Shown here: positions 56,881 through 64,000 of the stretch, piece by piece
Layout of the letters: every line of letters starts with the position of its first letter
How positions within the stretch are numbered: position 1 is the first letter of the stretch
From: Pelagibacterium flavum
GTDB lineage: Bacteria > Pseudomonadota > Alphaproteobacteria > Rhizobiales > Devosiaceae
DNA: 64,000 bases
Direction of reading: 5' to 3'
NCBI RefSeq assembly: GCF_025854335.1
Contig: NZ_CP107716.1
Location: 2,907,001 to 2,971,000, forward strand
Position numbers and translations under genes: made by a program
Notes under the pieces: generated by a model
What the model saw: only the letters and a program-made list of their open reading frames with translations
Databases searched by the model: none
What the model was told of the DNA's origin: nothing

Positions 56881-56941
56881 TAGAGCAGGTCCAGGAAAAG
56901 TGGGAACCGGTTTTCCGTCCGGACCTGCGACCACAAGGAAA
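56879..56941. repeat. Hairpin-type dispersed repeat, copy B, at the FeuP/FeuQ junction
   Basis: Plus strand CTAGAGCAGGTCCAGGAAAA, then GTGGGAACCGGTTTTCCGTC and CGGACCTGCGACCACAAGGA. GCAGGTCC pairs with GGACCTGC, and AGGAAAA with TTTTCC, to form a hairpin. Same family as copy A at 19271-19340. It keeps the minus-strand frame open between the regulator and kinase genes. Confidence 0.75.
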
Positions 56942-56981
56942 ATTGAGCCAGTTTCGGGTTTCGCAGAAAGCTGAACACGGC

Positions 56982-57641
56982 TCAATCCGCCAGGATCTGA
57001 TAGCCGAGCCCGCGAATGGTCTGGATCAGTTCCTCGGGCAGCTTCTTGCGCAATCGCCCGACGAAAACCTCGATCGTATTGGAATCGCGGTCGAAATCCT
57101 GATCATAGAGATGTTCGGTCAGCTCGGTGCGCGAGATCACCTTGCCCTTGTGCATCATAAGGTAGGACAAAAGCCGGAACTCGTGACTGGTCAGCTTTAC
57201 CGCCTGGCCGTCCACGGTCACCCGGCCCGCCTTGGTGTCGAGCCGCACTTTTCCCGCGGTAATCTCGTTGGACGCATGGCCCGCCGCCCGGCGCACCAGC
57301 GCGCGCAGCCGTGCCAGAACCTCTTCCATATGAAAGGGCTTGGCCACATAGTCGTCGGCGCCGGCGTCGATCCCCTGCACCTTGTCGCTCCAGCGGTCCC
57401 GCGCCGTCAGCAAGAGAACCGGCATCATGCGGTTTTCGCGCCGCCAGGCTTCGAGCACCGAAATCCCGTCCATGCGCGGCAGGCCGATGTCGAGCACCAC
57501 GGCATCATAGGGTTCGGTATCGCCCAGGAAGTGCCCTTCCTCGCCATCCGTGGCGCTGTCACAGACATAGCCGGCGTCGGTCAACGCTTCGCAAAGTTGC
57601 CTGTTGAGGTTTTCGTCGTCTTCGACAACAAGAATCCGCAT
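56982..57641 (-). CDS. feuP: OmpR-family response regulator FeuP-like
   Basis: A 219-residue regulator. The receiver has D8-D9 (VVEDDE), phospho-acceptor D51 (AVVLDIGLPRMDG) and K in YVAKPFHMEEVLARL; the winged helix ends FVGRLRKKLPEELIQTIRGLGYQ. The sequence and its placement upstream of a NLAHGLKTPL-type kinase and near ccmI match FeuP of rhizobia and Brucella, linked there to envelope and osmotic functions. A small PepSY-like gene lies 24 bp upstream. Confidence 0.85.
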   Translation of the reverse strand: MRILVVEDDENLNRQLCEALTDAGYVCDSATDGEEGHFLGDTEPYDAVVLDIGLPRMDGISVLEAWRRENRMMPVLLLTARDRWSDKVQGIDAGADDYVAKPFHMEEVLARLRALVRRAAGHASNEITAGKVRLDTKAGRVTVDGQAVKLTSHEFRLLSYLMMHKGKVISRTELTEHLYDQDFDRDSNTIEVFVGRLRKKLPEELIQTIRGLGYQILAD

Positions 57642-57665
57642 CGTCCCGCCCCGCCTGCGTTTGGC

Positions 57666-57965
57666 CTATTGTGCATTCAACGTGAGATTTCGCGCCTGCC
57701 CCGAGGATTCGAGCACCGCAAGCACATAGACCAGCGCCCCGCTCTGCTCACAGACCTTGACGCTCAGTACTTCGGTGGAAGGATCAATCCCCTCGCGCGA
57801 GAGCACCGCAGCCACCGGCTGAATGCGCCCTTCAGCGAGGGCGGCCTGGATCGTCGAATTGTCCCAGCATGCGTCCTGCGCGAAAGCGGCTCCCGAGCCG
57901 GCGGGAGCAAGCAGGGCCGCGACGACAATCACAGACAAAAAGTGGCTAAAAAGTGCGTTTTTCAT
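57666..57965 (-). CDS. Small exported PepSY-like protein upstream of feuPQ
   Basis: A 99-residue periplasmic protein. The signal peptide ends AAFAQ (about residue 30). The mature part, DACWDNSTIQAALAEGRIQP then VAAVLSREGIDPSTEVLSVKV and GALVYVLAVL, has the order of a PepSY domain; two cysteines probably form a disulfide. Such proteins are often encoded with PhoPQ/FeuPQ-type systems and may modulate the kinase. First gene of the unit leading into feuP. Confidence 0.75.
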   Translation of the reverse strand: MKNALFSHFLSVIVVAALLAPAGSGAAFAQDACWDNSTIQAALAEGRIQPVAAVLSREGIDPSTEVLSVKVCEQSGALVYVLAVLESSGQARNLTLNAQ

Positions 57966-58000
57966 ATCCGCATCTTTAGCGTGATCTTTCTGAACTTCAA

Positions 58001-58728
58001 ATGAACGTTTGCGGCCTCCCCACCGATCACATCATGGTGCCCTACACCCCATTCGTCGTCGAGGCGGGCGGCAAGCGATATCTCCTCGATACAGGCTTTG
58101 CCGACAACGGCCCGGCCGGAACCGGGCTATTGCATGAGAACATGGAAAAGGCCGGCATCGAACCCGCCAGTATCGACGTTGTGCTGATGAGCCATTTGCA
58201 TGGCGATCATATCAATGGTCTGCGCCGCAAAGACGGATCACTGGTTTATCCCGATGCCACCGTTTACATCCCACAGCCCGAATTCGATCATTGGATGGAT
58301 GACGAGAAGATGGCTGGCGTTCCCGAAGCTGGGCGCGGGGGCTTTCTTGCGGTCCGGCGTGTGCTGGCCGACTATCCCGAGGGCAAGATCGTGCTCTTCG
58401 AGCCTGGCGCGACCGTGGAAGACGTCTTCAAGACCACCCCCTGTTTCGGCCACGCGCCGGGACAAACCGCCTTTACCATCGGGTCGGGAACCGCGAGCTT
58501 CAGCTACATTGCGGACGTGGCACACTACCCGGCACTGTTTGTGACCAATCCCGACTGGCACGTCCAGTTTGACATGAACCCCTAGACCGCCCACGTCACG
58601 CCATCCTGCAACAGATGAGCGAACAGGGCGGCCTGGTCGGCGGGTATCACTTTCCGTTCCCGTCTCTGGGCGCGATTACCACGGCGCAGCCTGGTGAAAC
58701 CTATCGCTTCGACACCAAATCGGCCTGA
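58001..58728 (+). pseudogene. MBL-fold hydrolase, 5'-truncated and frameshifted
   Basis: The first frame gives a metallo-beta-lactamase core: FVVEAGGKRYLLDTG, the HxHxDH-type motif SHLHGDHINGL, and the His of FGHAPGQTAF. It stops at TAG 58583-58585 after FDMNP. One base off, the frame continues RHAILQQMSEQGG, LVGGYHFPFPSLGAI and ends at 58728, just the expected C-terminus (a GYHFPFP motif). One missing C in a CCCC run at 58579-58582 explains the shift. Family members also have about 60-80 more N-terminal residues, which are absent, as the PepSY gene begins 36 bp upstream. Confidence 0.75.
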
Positions 58729-58740
58729 TCTCAAGCAGCG

Positions 58741-58768
58741 GAAACGCCCTTCACCCGAAGGGCGTTTC
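58741..58768. terminator. Perfect 12-bp hairpin between convergent MBL remnant and endolysin
   Basis: GAAACGCCCTTC, loop ACCC, GAAGGGCGTTTC. It extends to 15 bp with a G-U pair. It lies 10 bp after the minus-strand endolysin stop, so it likely ends that unit. Confidence 0.8.
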
Positions 58769-58777
58769 TGCCGAGGT

Positions 58778-59527
58778 CTAGCTGTTTGAAAGCTCGCTTT
58801 TGAGCCCGCGCCGCAGGAAGATCACCGCCAGTGCCTCCATGACCATCTGCGGCCCCGAATATTCCCCGAACATGGGGATATCGAACCCCAGACTCTGGGC
58901 AATACCGACAACCAGCATCAGAGCGCCGACGATATAGGTCTTGTAGCCGTCGAAAACGTTCATTTCCTTGATTTCCTTTGTGCTTTGCGAAGGTGGTTGC
59001 AGTCCGACAGCAGAAAGCGCCGTCGCACGAATGTCCGTGACGCGGCTCGTCCAACCCCGCCCGAAGGTCGCCCATGTGGCAAGCCGTTGCAGAAAGCCCA
59101 TGCGCTGGTCGCACAGCGCTTCGATCAGGGCGCGCGGGTCGCGCTTTTGCACGGCCGCCAGCGTCAACGGCCCCACGAATCCGTCCTGCACCACGCCCAC
59201 CAGCGCCTGCAGCACCCGCACCGCGCGGTCGGGCCCGGAATTGACCGCATAGTCGAACACGGCGAGGTCCAGTCCCGCCGGAAGCGAGCCCGCTTTGCAT
59301 CTATCCCAATACAGTGCCTTGTAGATCGCCGACGCCTCGGCCCGCTCCAGCGCCTTGATCTCCGATTTTGGCAGATTCCACCACGGATCGGCCCCGCGCC
59401 AGCGGGCCAGCGTTTTGTGGGTGATCCCCATATTGGTCGCCCCGCCCGGATCGGAGGGATGGTCGGCATAACCGCCCTCATGCTCCAAAATCTTGGCAAG
59501 GCAAAGCGTCCAGCGCGAAGCCGGCAT
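58778..59527 (-). CDS. GH108-type endolysin (N-acetylmuramidase) with C-terminal holin-like membrane segment
   Basis: A 249-residue protein. Residues 8-90 form the GH108 domain with the motif LEHEGGYADHPSDPGGATNM (catalytic candidate E17). Residues 86-170 match the PG_binding_3 domain (FDYAVNSGPDRAVRVLQALV). The last 60 residues, from M189, contain one or two helices (YIVGALMLVVGIAQSLGF, then VMEALAVIFL) like a holin. An internal ATG at 58963, ten bases after AAAGGA, could allow separate production of this 61-residue piece. The start at 59527 has GGGAGA upstream. It would cut the host wall for particle release. Confidence 0.85.
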   Translation of the reverse strand: MPASRWTLCLAKILEHEGGYADHPSDPGGATNMGITHKTLARWRGADPWWNLPKSEIKALERAEASAIYKALYWDRCKAGSLPAGLDLAVFDYAVNSGPDRAVRVLQALVGVVQDGFVGPLTLAAVQKRDPRALIEALCDQRMGFLQRLATWATFGRGWTSRVTDIRATALSAVGLQPPSQSTKEIKEMNVFDGYKTYIVGALMLVVGIAQSLGFDIPMFGEYSGPQMVMEALAVIFLRRGLKSELSNS

Positions 59528-59585
59528 ATTGCTTCTCCCTTTTGAATCAATGATTTGCACCCAATGACTGCCTTCCCAAAGACCC

Positions 59586-59684
59586 GTCACCCCGGCCTTG
59601 AGCCAGGGCCCAGTACACTCGGTGCTTGAGACAGAACCACAAACGCTGCCGGTTCCTGGGTCCCGGGCCCTCGCCCGGGATGAC
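59586..59684. repeat. Palindromic intergenic repeat, about 99 bp
   Basis: Starts GTCACCCCGGCCTTGAGCCA and ends TCGCCCGGGATGAC, with GTCA/TGAC ends and complementary CCCGG-rich arms. This is the form of the extragenic palindromic repeats common in alphaproteobacterial chromosomes. It lies between the endolysin and DUF2793 genes. Confidence 0.7.
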
Positions 59685-59719
59685 GATGGGGAGGCCAAGA
59701 GGCCTGTGGTCCCTCGAAA

Positions 59720-60664
59720 TCAGCCGTTGTTGGAAAACGACAACTCGATCCAGTCGCTCCCGCGCCTGACGAGCATCAGAGCATCCTCGAAAGCATCGAG
59801 CACCCGATCGCCGCCCAGCTTCAAATTTCCGGTTCCGTCGCGAAAGGTCAGCGCATTGCCCGCCGTCCCGGTGACAATCAGCGTTGCGCCATCGAACCCA
59901 CCTTCGATGGTATCCACATCGTCGGTCGTCCCGCTTTCAGGTGTCGGAACCACATAACCGGTCTCGGCGGCCAGAAAGCCTCCGGCAATTGTGGGAAAGC
60001 TCACCGCGCACCCCGCAAAGCTCGAAAACCGCACGAACCCGGTTGCGCCTTCCAGGCTCATCGCGGTCTTGAAATCGGCCCCGTCATCGGAGACCTTGAA
60101 GGTGAAATCATCATCCCCCGCCAGCCCGATTTCGGCCCGCCCCGACCAACCCGACTGGAAGATCAGCGTCGCGCTGTCGGCCCCGTCCTCCTTGTTGAGC
60201 GTCAGCCGCACATCGCCATTGCCGCCCTCTCCATCAGGGATCGCTGTAAACAGAGCCGCTTCGGAACGCACGGCCAGCCGGTTGGTCGCATCAGGGTCCG
60301 TTCCGATCCCCATCCCCGCCAATCCATTGAAAAGCGGCGCCCAGTTCCCGGCCCGAAACATTATCGGCTGGCCGCCGGCGATATCCCATGCCAACCAGCC
60401 CTCAGCCGGTTCGGCAAACCGCCAGCCGCCCTCGCTCCAGGCCGCCAATTGCCCGTCACGGCCTTCCCACGCCCCTGTCGCCATCGCCCCGATGCCATAG
60501 GTGTCGCCCGCCTCGGGATCGGCAGGCGGTTCAATCACCGCCAGCCCGACAAGCCGGATCTGCACCAGCGCATCGAGCAATAGCAGCGCCTCATTGTGGG
60601 TCACGTGTTTTTGCGCCTGCTCGGAGGCGATCAGCGGCAGATCGAGCCGCGCCGTCGAACTCAT
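59720..60664 (-). CDS. DUF2793 protein, probable GTA/phage tail-fibre-like protein
   Basis: A 314-residue protein. The N-terminus is the DUF2793 domain: LDLPLIASEQAQKHVTHNEA, LLLLDALVQIRLVGLAV, DPEAGDTYGIGAMATGAWEG, GWRFAEPAEGWLAWD. The C-terminal half is beta-rich and Gly/Thr-rich, like a fibre or spike. DUF2793 genes usually follow gp15 in GTA clusters. Its start overlaps the chimera stop by 4 bp. The role may be host-surface recognition (inference). Confidence 0.82.
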   Translation of the reverse strand: MSSTARLDLPLIASEQAQKHVTHNEALLLLDALVQIRLVGLAVIEPPADPEAGDTYGIGAMATGAWEGRDGQLAAWSEGGWRFAEPAEGWLAWDIAGGQPIMFRAGNWAPLFNGLAGMGIGTDPDATNRLAVRSEAALFTAIPDGEGGNGDVRLTLNKEDGADSATLIFQSGWSGRAEIGLAGDDDFTFKVSDDGADFKTAMSLEGATGFVRFSSFAGCAVSFPTIAGGFLAAETGYVVPTPESGTTDDVDTIEGGFDGATLIVTGTAGNALTFRDGTGNLKLGGDRVLDAFEDALMLVRRGSDWIELSFSNNG

Positions 60665-63057
60665 GGATAAACTCCCTGTGCGGCCAGCCCCGCGCCAAGG
60701 ACCGGGCTAACCTGTTGAACTGTGAAACTGAACCCGCCCGCCGGACCCCCGAAATCGGCTGTCTGGTCGGCCGCCGAATAGGTCCAGCCCGCCGCGCCGA
60801 CATCTTCGACGCGCACCGCTGTCCCGCCATCGAAAATACAAACCCGATAGTGCTCGGGCACGACGTCGAGCGGAATGTCGCCATAGGTCCAGCCGTTGCC
60901 GCCCACCCGGCCCCGCCGGATCCAGCTCAGGGCAATATCGCCGCTCCCGTCGCGAACCGCCCGCAGGTGCATCGGCGCCAGGGGCAGCGCCGTGCCGATA
61001 TCCACATCAACGCCCAGCGCCGTGCCCTCCGCATCACGCGGCCCGGCATAGGCAAGCAAAGTCCGCGTATCGCCCAGCGCGCTCTGCGGCACTGCAAACC
61101 GCACGCAGGAGCCGTTCAAAACCAGCACCCGGTTGCCCGCCGACGCTTCACCGGCCCGCGTCCCGTCCTGCCCCCGCAACAACCCCGTCAGCCGATAGGT
61201 CGAAGCCTCGATCAGTTCGGCCTGTTCAAACCCGACCAGTTCCCAATGTCCGGCATCGGTCTCCACCGCCACCCGGTTGCTCGCTGCCAGCACCGCCTGC
61301 GGCGCGGCAGACGCCAGATGCCCGCCATACAATGACAGGACGATCCCACCCGCCCGATCCCAAATTCCGCTTGGCCCCGCCGCCAGAGGCTGCGCCAGAA
61401 CACCCAGCGTCCCTGCCCCCGCCAGCCGCGCCAGCTCGGTTCCCGTTTCGGTTTCGCGCAGGCTGATCGGCCCTGGCCAGGGATCGCACATTGCCGCCGC
61501 TACAAGCTCGGTCCCTCCATCGCCCGCCGGCAGATGCGCAATGGTGATGAGCGGGGTCGCGGCAATCGGGGGGCTGATCTGCGGCATGCGTCGCTCTGCA
61601 GTGCCTGCCACCCCGTTGATCGTTCCCCCGAAAGCCAAGGCAGAAACCTGCCGCACCGCCCCGTCGCGCACCGTGCCGATCACGAACGGCCCGTCCGCCT
61701 GCCCCTCGACGGCCACCATATCGCCCGCCTCGAGCGCCAGCATCGAAGGCGGCAGCGCAAACTCCAATCCGTCCTCGCCCCGGCGCATGGCCCGCAACAT
61801 GGCTTCAGCCACGCCCCCCGCATCCGCCGGATCGAGCACCAGCCCCATTTCCGCCCCCGCATAGCGTTCGCCTTTCGGCGCCACCGCCAGGGCGGTCGCC
61901 GTCTGATAATCGCGGTCCCTGTCGGAATAGCTCAGCGTCAGCCGCCCGGCCCGCTCGGCCCAATCGCCGCGCTTGCGTGAAACGATAGCCCCCTCGCCTG
62001 CCACCAGATCCGCGTGCGCCATCTCGACAACCGACCGCGTATCCCCGGCCCGCCAGACGATCCCCGCCTCCCCATCGCGCACCGAAAGTCCCAGCGCCTC
62101 GACCAGCCCCGCCGACGCGTCGCGCAGACTGGTCACCGCCTCGATTCCCAGCCCATGCACCATGGGCGCCCGTATATCGATTGCCTCGACCGGCACTCCG
62201 AACTCATCGGCCATGGCGGCCAAAAGCTCCTCGGCACTCGCCGCCCCCAACCGCCCGTTCAGCCAATGCCCCGTGTCGTAATTGGCAGCGTCCGACCAGA
62301 TGTCGGGCATGCCGGGAAACGCCGGATAGGGCCGCGCGTCCCAGCACCAGAGATATATGCGCTCGGCATCGAGCATCGGTGCGCCATAGATGCCCGACAC
62401 GGGATTGTGCGCCCCCGCTTCCCGCCAGTATTGGTGGCACGCCCGCAGCATCTGGCGCTGGATCAGCGGATCGGGCGCGCCGCTCGAAAATGGCGGTCGC
62501 TTGTCCTCGGCGCTTTTGGGGTCGCCAAACGCGTTGGGCGCGTTCGGCCCCTTGTCCACCGCACCGCATCCCAATTCGTCGCACCATGCGGCGGCAAATT
62601 GGGGCCCGCGAAACCGTTCGGGATCGTTGGCCGGCATCAGCAGCGCCACAGCGCCATTGGACCAGACCAGCCGCTCCGCGCTCGCCTCATAGCGCGGCGC
62701 CTCATTGTAGGGGTGGATCGCCTTGAGCCCCGAAACACCCTCGACCATGACCGCGCGCGCCTCGGCCATGGTTTCGCCCACCAGCGCTATGGGGCTGACG
62801 GGTCGCTCGCCGGTCGCAAGTTCGCGGACCCATTCGGCACCGGCCCGTGTCTTGCCCGAGCCGCGTCCACCAATCAAAAGCCAGGTCGTCCAGTCGCCCT
62901 TGGGGGCGCGCTGTTCGTCACGGCCCCATAAATCCCAGGCGAAGGTCCATTCGATGACCTCTTCGTCCGGCATCCTGTCGGCATGCTCACGCCAATAGGC
63001 GACCCGCTCTTCAAAACCGGCAAGGTCGTCGTCTCCCGCATGGTCATCGACGCTCAC
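60661..63057 (-). CDS. Chimeric GTA protein: large terminase N-terminus fused in frame to gp15 C-terminus
   Basis: A 798-residue intact frame. Residues 1-162 are a large terminase: WLLIGGRGSGKTRAGAEWVR (Walker A) and NDPERFRGPQFAAAWCDEL (Walker B). From residue 163 the sequence switches to gp15, the GTA host-specificity/baseplate protein: GCGAVDKGPNAPNAFGDPKS, ARPYPAFPGMPDIWSDAANY, GHWLNGRLG and the long beta-rich C-terminus. The junction codons are GAA TTG GG (62577-62570), which both parents can supply. Lost are the terminase nuclease domain, genes 3 to 14, and the gp15 N-terminal part with most of the TIM barrel. Overlaps its neighbours by 4 bp on both sides. Confidence 0.85.
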   Translation of the reverse strand: MSVDDHAGDDDLAGFEERVAYWREHADRMPDEEVIEWTFAWDLWGRDEQRAPKGDWTTWLLIGGRGSGKTRAGAEWVRELATGERPVSPIALVGETMAEARAVMVEGVSGLKAIHPYNEAPRYEASAERLVWSNGAVALLMPANDPERFRGPQFAAAWCDELGCGAVDKGPNAPNAFGDPKSAEDKRPPFSSGAPDPLIQRQMLRACHQYWREAGAHNPVSGIYGAPMLDAERIYLWCWDARPYPAFPGMPDIWSDAANYDTGHWLNGRLGAASAEELLAAMADEFGVPVEAIDIRAPMVHGLGIEAVTSLRDASAGLVEALGLSVRDGEAGIVWRAGDTRSVVEMAHADLVAGEGAIVSRKRGDWAERAGRLTLSYSDRDRDYQTATALAVAPKGERYAGAEMGLVLDPADAGGVAEAMLRAMRRGEDGLEFALPPSMLALEAGDMVAVEGQADGPFVIGTVRDGAVRQVSALAFGGTINGVAGTAERRMPQISPPIAATPLITIAHLPAGDGGTELVAAAMCDPWPGPISLRETETGTELARLAGAGTLGVLAQPLAAGPSGIWDRAGGIVLSLYGGHLASAAPQAVLAASNRVAVETDAGHWELVGFEQAELIEASTYRLTGLLRGQDGTRAGEASAGNRVLVLNGSCVRFAVPQSALGDTRTLLAYAGPRDAEGTALGVDVDIGTALPLAPMHLRAVRDGSGDIALSWIRRGRVGGNGWTYGDIPLDVVPEHYRVCIFDGGTAVRVEDVGAAGWTYSAADQTADFGGPAGGFSFTVQQVSPVLGAGLAAQGVYP

Positions 63058-63470
63058 TTGCGTTCGATCTCGGCCATGCGTTCGGCCAGCCGTTGCTTGA
63101 TGGCTCCCATCTCGGCGCTCGGGCGCTTGGTCTTTTCGATCTTGCGTTCGGCATTGTCGAGGTCGATCAGCTTGTCGAGCGATCGCACGAGATTGCCCAG
63201 CATTGTCACTTCCGTGTTGCTCACCGATGTCATCTCCTCGTCGAGCAGGTTGAGTTGGCGTTCGAGAACGCGAAACATGCGCCTTATCAGCGTCGTGCGT
63301 TGCGTATGGCCGACCGTCGGCTTGCGCATCGGCCAGCCCTTGGCCTTGACGCGCGCATTGATCCCGCTGCGCGAAACGCCGTGACGCGCGGCAATTTCCG
63401 AAATCGGCACTTTGCCGGCCTCATATTCCGCCCGCACGGCATCCCAGTCCGGCTCCACCGTCCCGCTCAT
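63054..63470 (-). CDS. GTA gp1-like small terminase
   Basis: A 138-residue protein. It begins MSGTVEPDWDAVRAEYEAGK, then VPISEIAARHGVSRSGINAR, a helix-turn-helix for DNA recognition, then a coiled-coil region (VLERQLNLLDEEMTS, LVRSLDKLIDLDNAERKIEK) for oligomer formation. This matches the gp1 of GTA clusters, which acts as the small terminase. ATG 63470 is used; another in-frame ATG lies at 63482 and both ribosome sites are weak. Its stop overlaps the chimera start by 4 bp. Confidence 0.82.
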   Translation of the reverse strand: MSGTVEPDWDAVRAEYEAGKVPISEIAARHGVSRSGINARVKAKGWPMRKPTVGHTQRTTLIRRMFRVLERQLNLLDEEMTSVSNTEVTMLGNLVRSLDKLIDLDNAERKIEKTKRPSAEMGAIKQRLAERMAEIERK

Positions 63471-63503
63471 CGCCCGATCCATCGCTGTCGTTGAAAAAAG
63501 GTC

Positions 63504-63592
63504 CGGTGAGACCCTGCGCCCCGGAGCACCGTGGAGGGGCCGTTGCTCTCGAGTGCGACCCAAACAAGGTCGCGTCCGCAGTAATCTCACCG
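63504..63592 (-). promoter_or_regulatory. Possible folded leader of the GTA remnant
   Basis: CGGTGAGA (63592-63585, minus strand) pairs with TCTCACCG (63511-63504). Inside lies GCGACC-TTGTTTG-GGTCGC (63573-63555) and a GCCCC/GGGGC pair. Four bases after the outer stem comes TTTTTT. This could be an attenuator or just chance pairing. Confidence 0.25.
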
Positions 63593-63761
63593 TGCCACAA
63601 ATCTAACCGAGCGGCGTGACGCGGGGATAAATCCCCTGGTATTTTTTGAAACTCCCGCCCGCCCGGCGCGTTCAACAGCCGCGCTCCCCTCAAAGCGTCG
63701 CCGTAAGATCGCGCCGCCGACGCGGATTTGCGAGAGAGATCAATAGCCCGGAGTTTCATCA

Positions 63762-64000
63762 ATGAACCGCCTCCTGCCCGCAGCCCTTCTTGCCGCTTTC
63801 GCCTTGCCCGCCTTCGCGCAGGACGCAACTCTGGAGATGGGCCGCGAACGGTCCGAAGCGTTCCTGTCCGGCGATCTCGAGGCGATCTGGAACGACATGA
63901 CGCCGCAAATGCACGAAGCCCTCGGTTCGCTCGAGGATCTTTCCGCCTTCCACCAGCAGATCACCACCGATCTGGGCGAAGAAACCGCGATCCTCGACGA
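63762..64000 (+). CDS. Exported protein with DUF3887-like N-terminal domain, 3' part outside window
   Basis: The first 79 codons are present. A signal peptide (MNRLLPAALLAAFALPAFAQ) is followed by LEMGRERSEAFLSGDLEAIW, NDMTPQMHEALGSLEDLSAF and HQQITTDLGEETAILDD. This pattern (a small helical unit with MTPQM and GSLE..F) is seen at the N-terminus of DUF3887-type exported proteins, often linked to serine hydrolase or alpha/beta hydrolase domains. The rest of the gene is beyond the window, so the enzyme class is open. Confidence 0.65.
   Translation, partial: MNRLLPAALLAAFALPAFAQDATLEMGRERSEAFLSGDLEAIWNDMTPQMHEALGSLEDLSAFHQQITTDLGEETAILD

Larger units (their letters stand above)
58778..63470 (-). 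mobile_element. Remnant gene-transfer-agent (GTA/prophage-like) gene group
   Basis: The order in transcription direction is GTA small terminase (gp1), a chimera of large terminase N-terminus and gp15 C-terminus, a DUF2793 protein and a GH108 endolysin. The structural genes that should lie between terminase and gp15 (portal, protease, capsid, tail and others) are missing. The first three genes overlap their neighbours by 4 bp (ATGA). No integrase or attachment site was seen, as expected for GTA clusters. Confidence 0.8.

Overview
The window is high-GC DNA with dense, often overlapping genes and no rRNA, tRNA or CRISPR array that I can recognise. Gene content and order point to an alphaproteobacterium of the order Hyphomicrobiales, possibly Devosiaceae (inference, not a database result). 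The reasons are the FeuP/FeuQ pair, the ccmI-ccmE-ccmF-ccmH / degP / two-component / glnE order that I know from rhizobia and Brucella, a PdhS/PleC-type kinase, an ECF42-like sigma factor with its DGPF partner, and a gene-transfer-agent (GTA) type gene group.

Layout. 1-6.7 kb: a sugar-acid locus (ABC permease fragment, solute-binding protein, DgoD-like dehydratase, Fe-alcohol dehydrogenase, VOC protein, IclR regulator, second enolase-superfamily enzyme) with two matching palindromic operators. 7.0-9.5 kb: a complete IS21-family element beside what looks like the 3' end of a broken gene. 9.6-13.6 kb: a PHP-domain hydrolase and copA-cueR with a 19-bp-spacer MerR-type promoter. 13.7-14.8 kb: a RES/Xre toxin-antitoxin pair. 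14.9-18.1 kb: a thiosulfate/sulfur operon (periplasmic rhodanese, YeeE/YedE transporter, a Cys-repeat Ala/Pro-rich protein, a His-rich protein). 18.3-24.1 kb: AEC permease, cyclopropane fatty acid synthase, DGPF protein plus ECF sigma factor, exported hydrolase, VOC protein. 24.1-24.9 kb: a gene-free stretch with strong nested hairpins, a candidate structured RNA. 24.9-32.2 kb: GNAT-nitrilase, orphan TRAP binding protein with a hairpin-rich leader, soluble sugar dehydrogenase, D-lyxose isomerase and GH2 beta-mannosidase. 32.3-36.8 kb: a methyltransferase-like membrane protein, a 147-bp MITE-like element and two half-size ABC exporters. 37.2-50.4 kb: PdhS-like kinase, glnE, two-component pair, degP, TauE-family exporter and the cytochrome c maturation operon. 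50.6-58.7 kb: a SoxB/SoxA-like oxidoreductase pair, a hypothetical protein, a lipoprotein, feuPQ with a PepSY-like protein, and a truncated, frameshifted MBL hydrolase. 58.8-63.5 kb: remains of a GTA gene group. 63.8 kb to the end: the start of an exported protein.

The most notable feature is in the GTA remnant. One intact 798-codon frame joins the N-terminal ATPase part of the large terminase to the C-terminal part of the GTA baseplate/host-specificity protein (gp15). The genes that normally lie between them are gone, while 4-bp start/stop overlaps with the genes on both sides are kept. It reads as a clean in-frame internal deletion of a GTA, leaving small terminase, chimera, DUF2793 protein and endolysin. 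Other observations of value are a small palindromic element inserted exactly between two convergent stop codons, a hairpin repeat family seen at two gene junctions, and the Cys-repeat protein in the sulfur operon.
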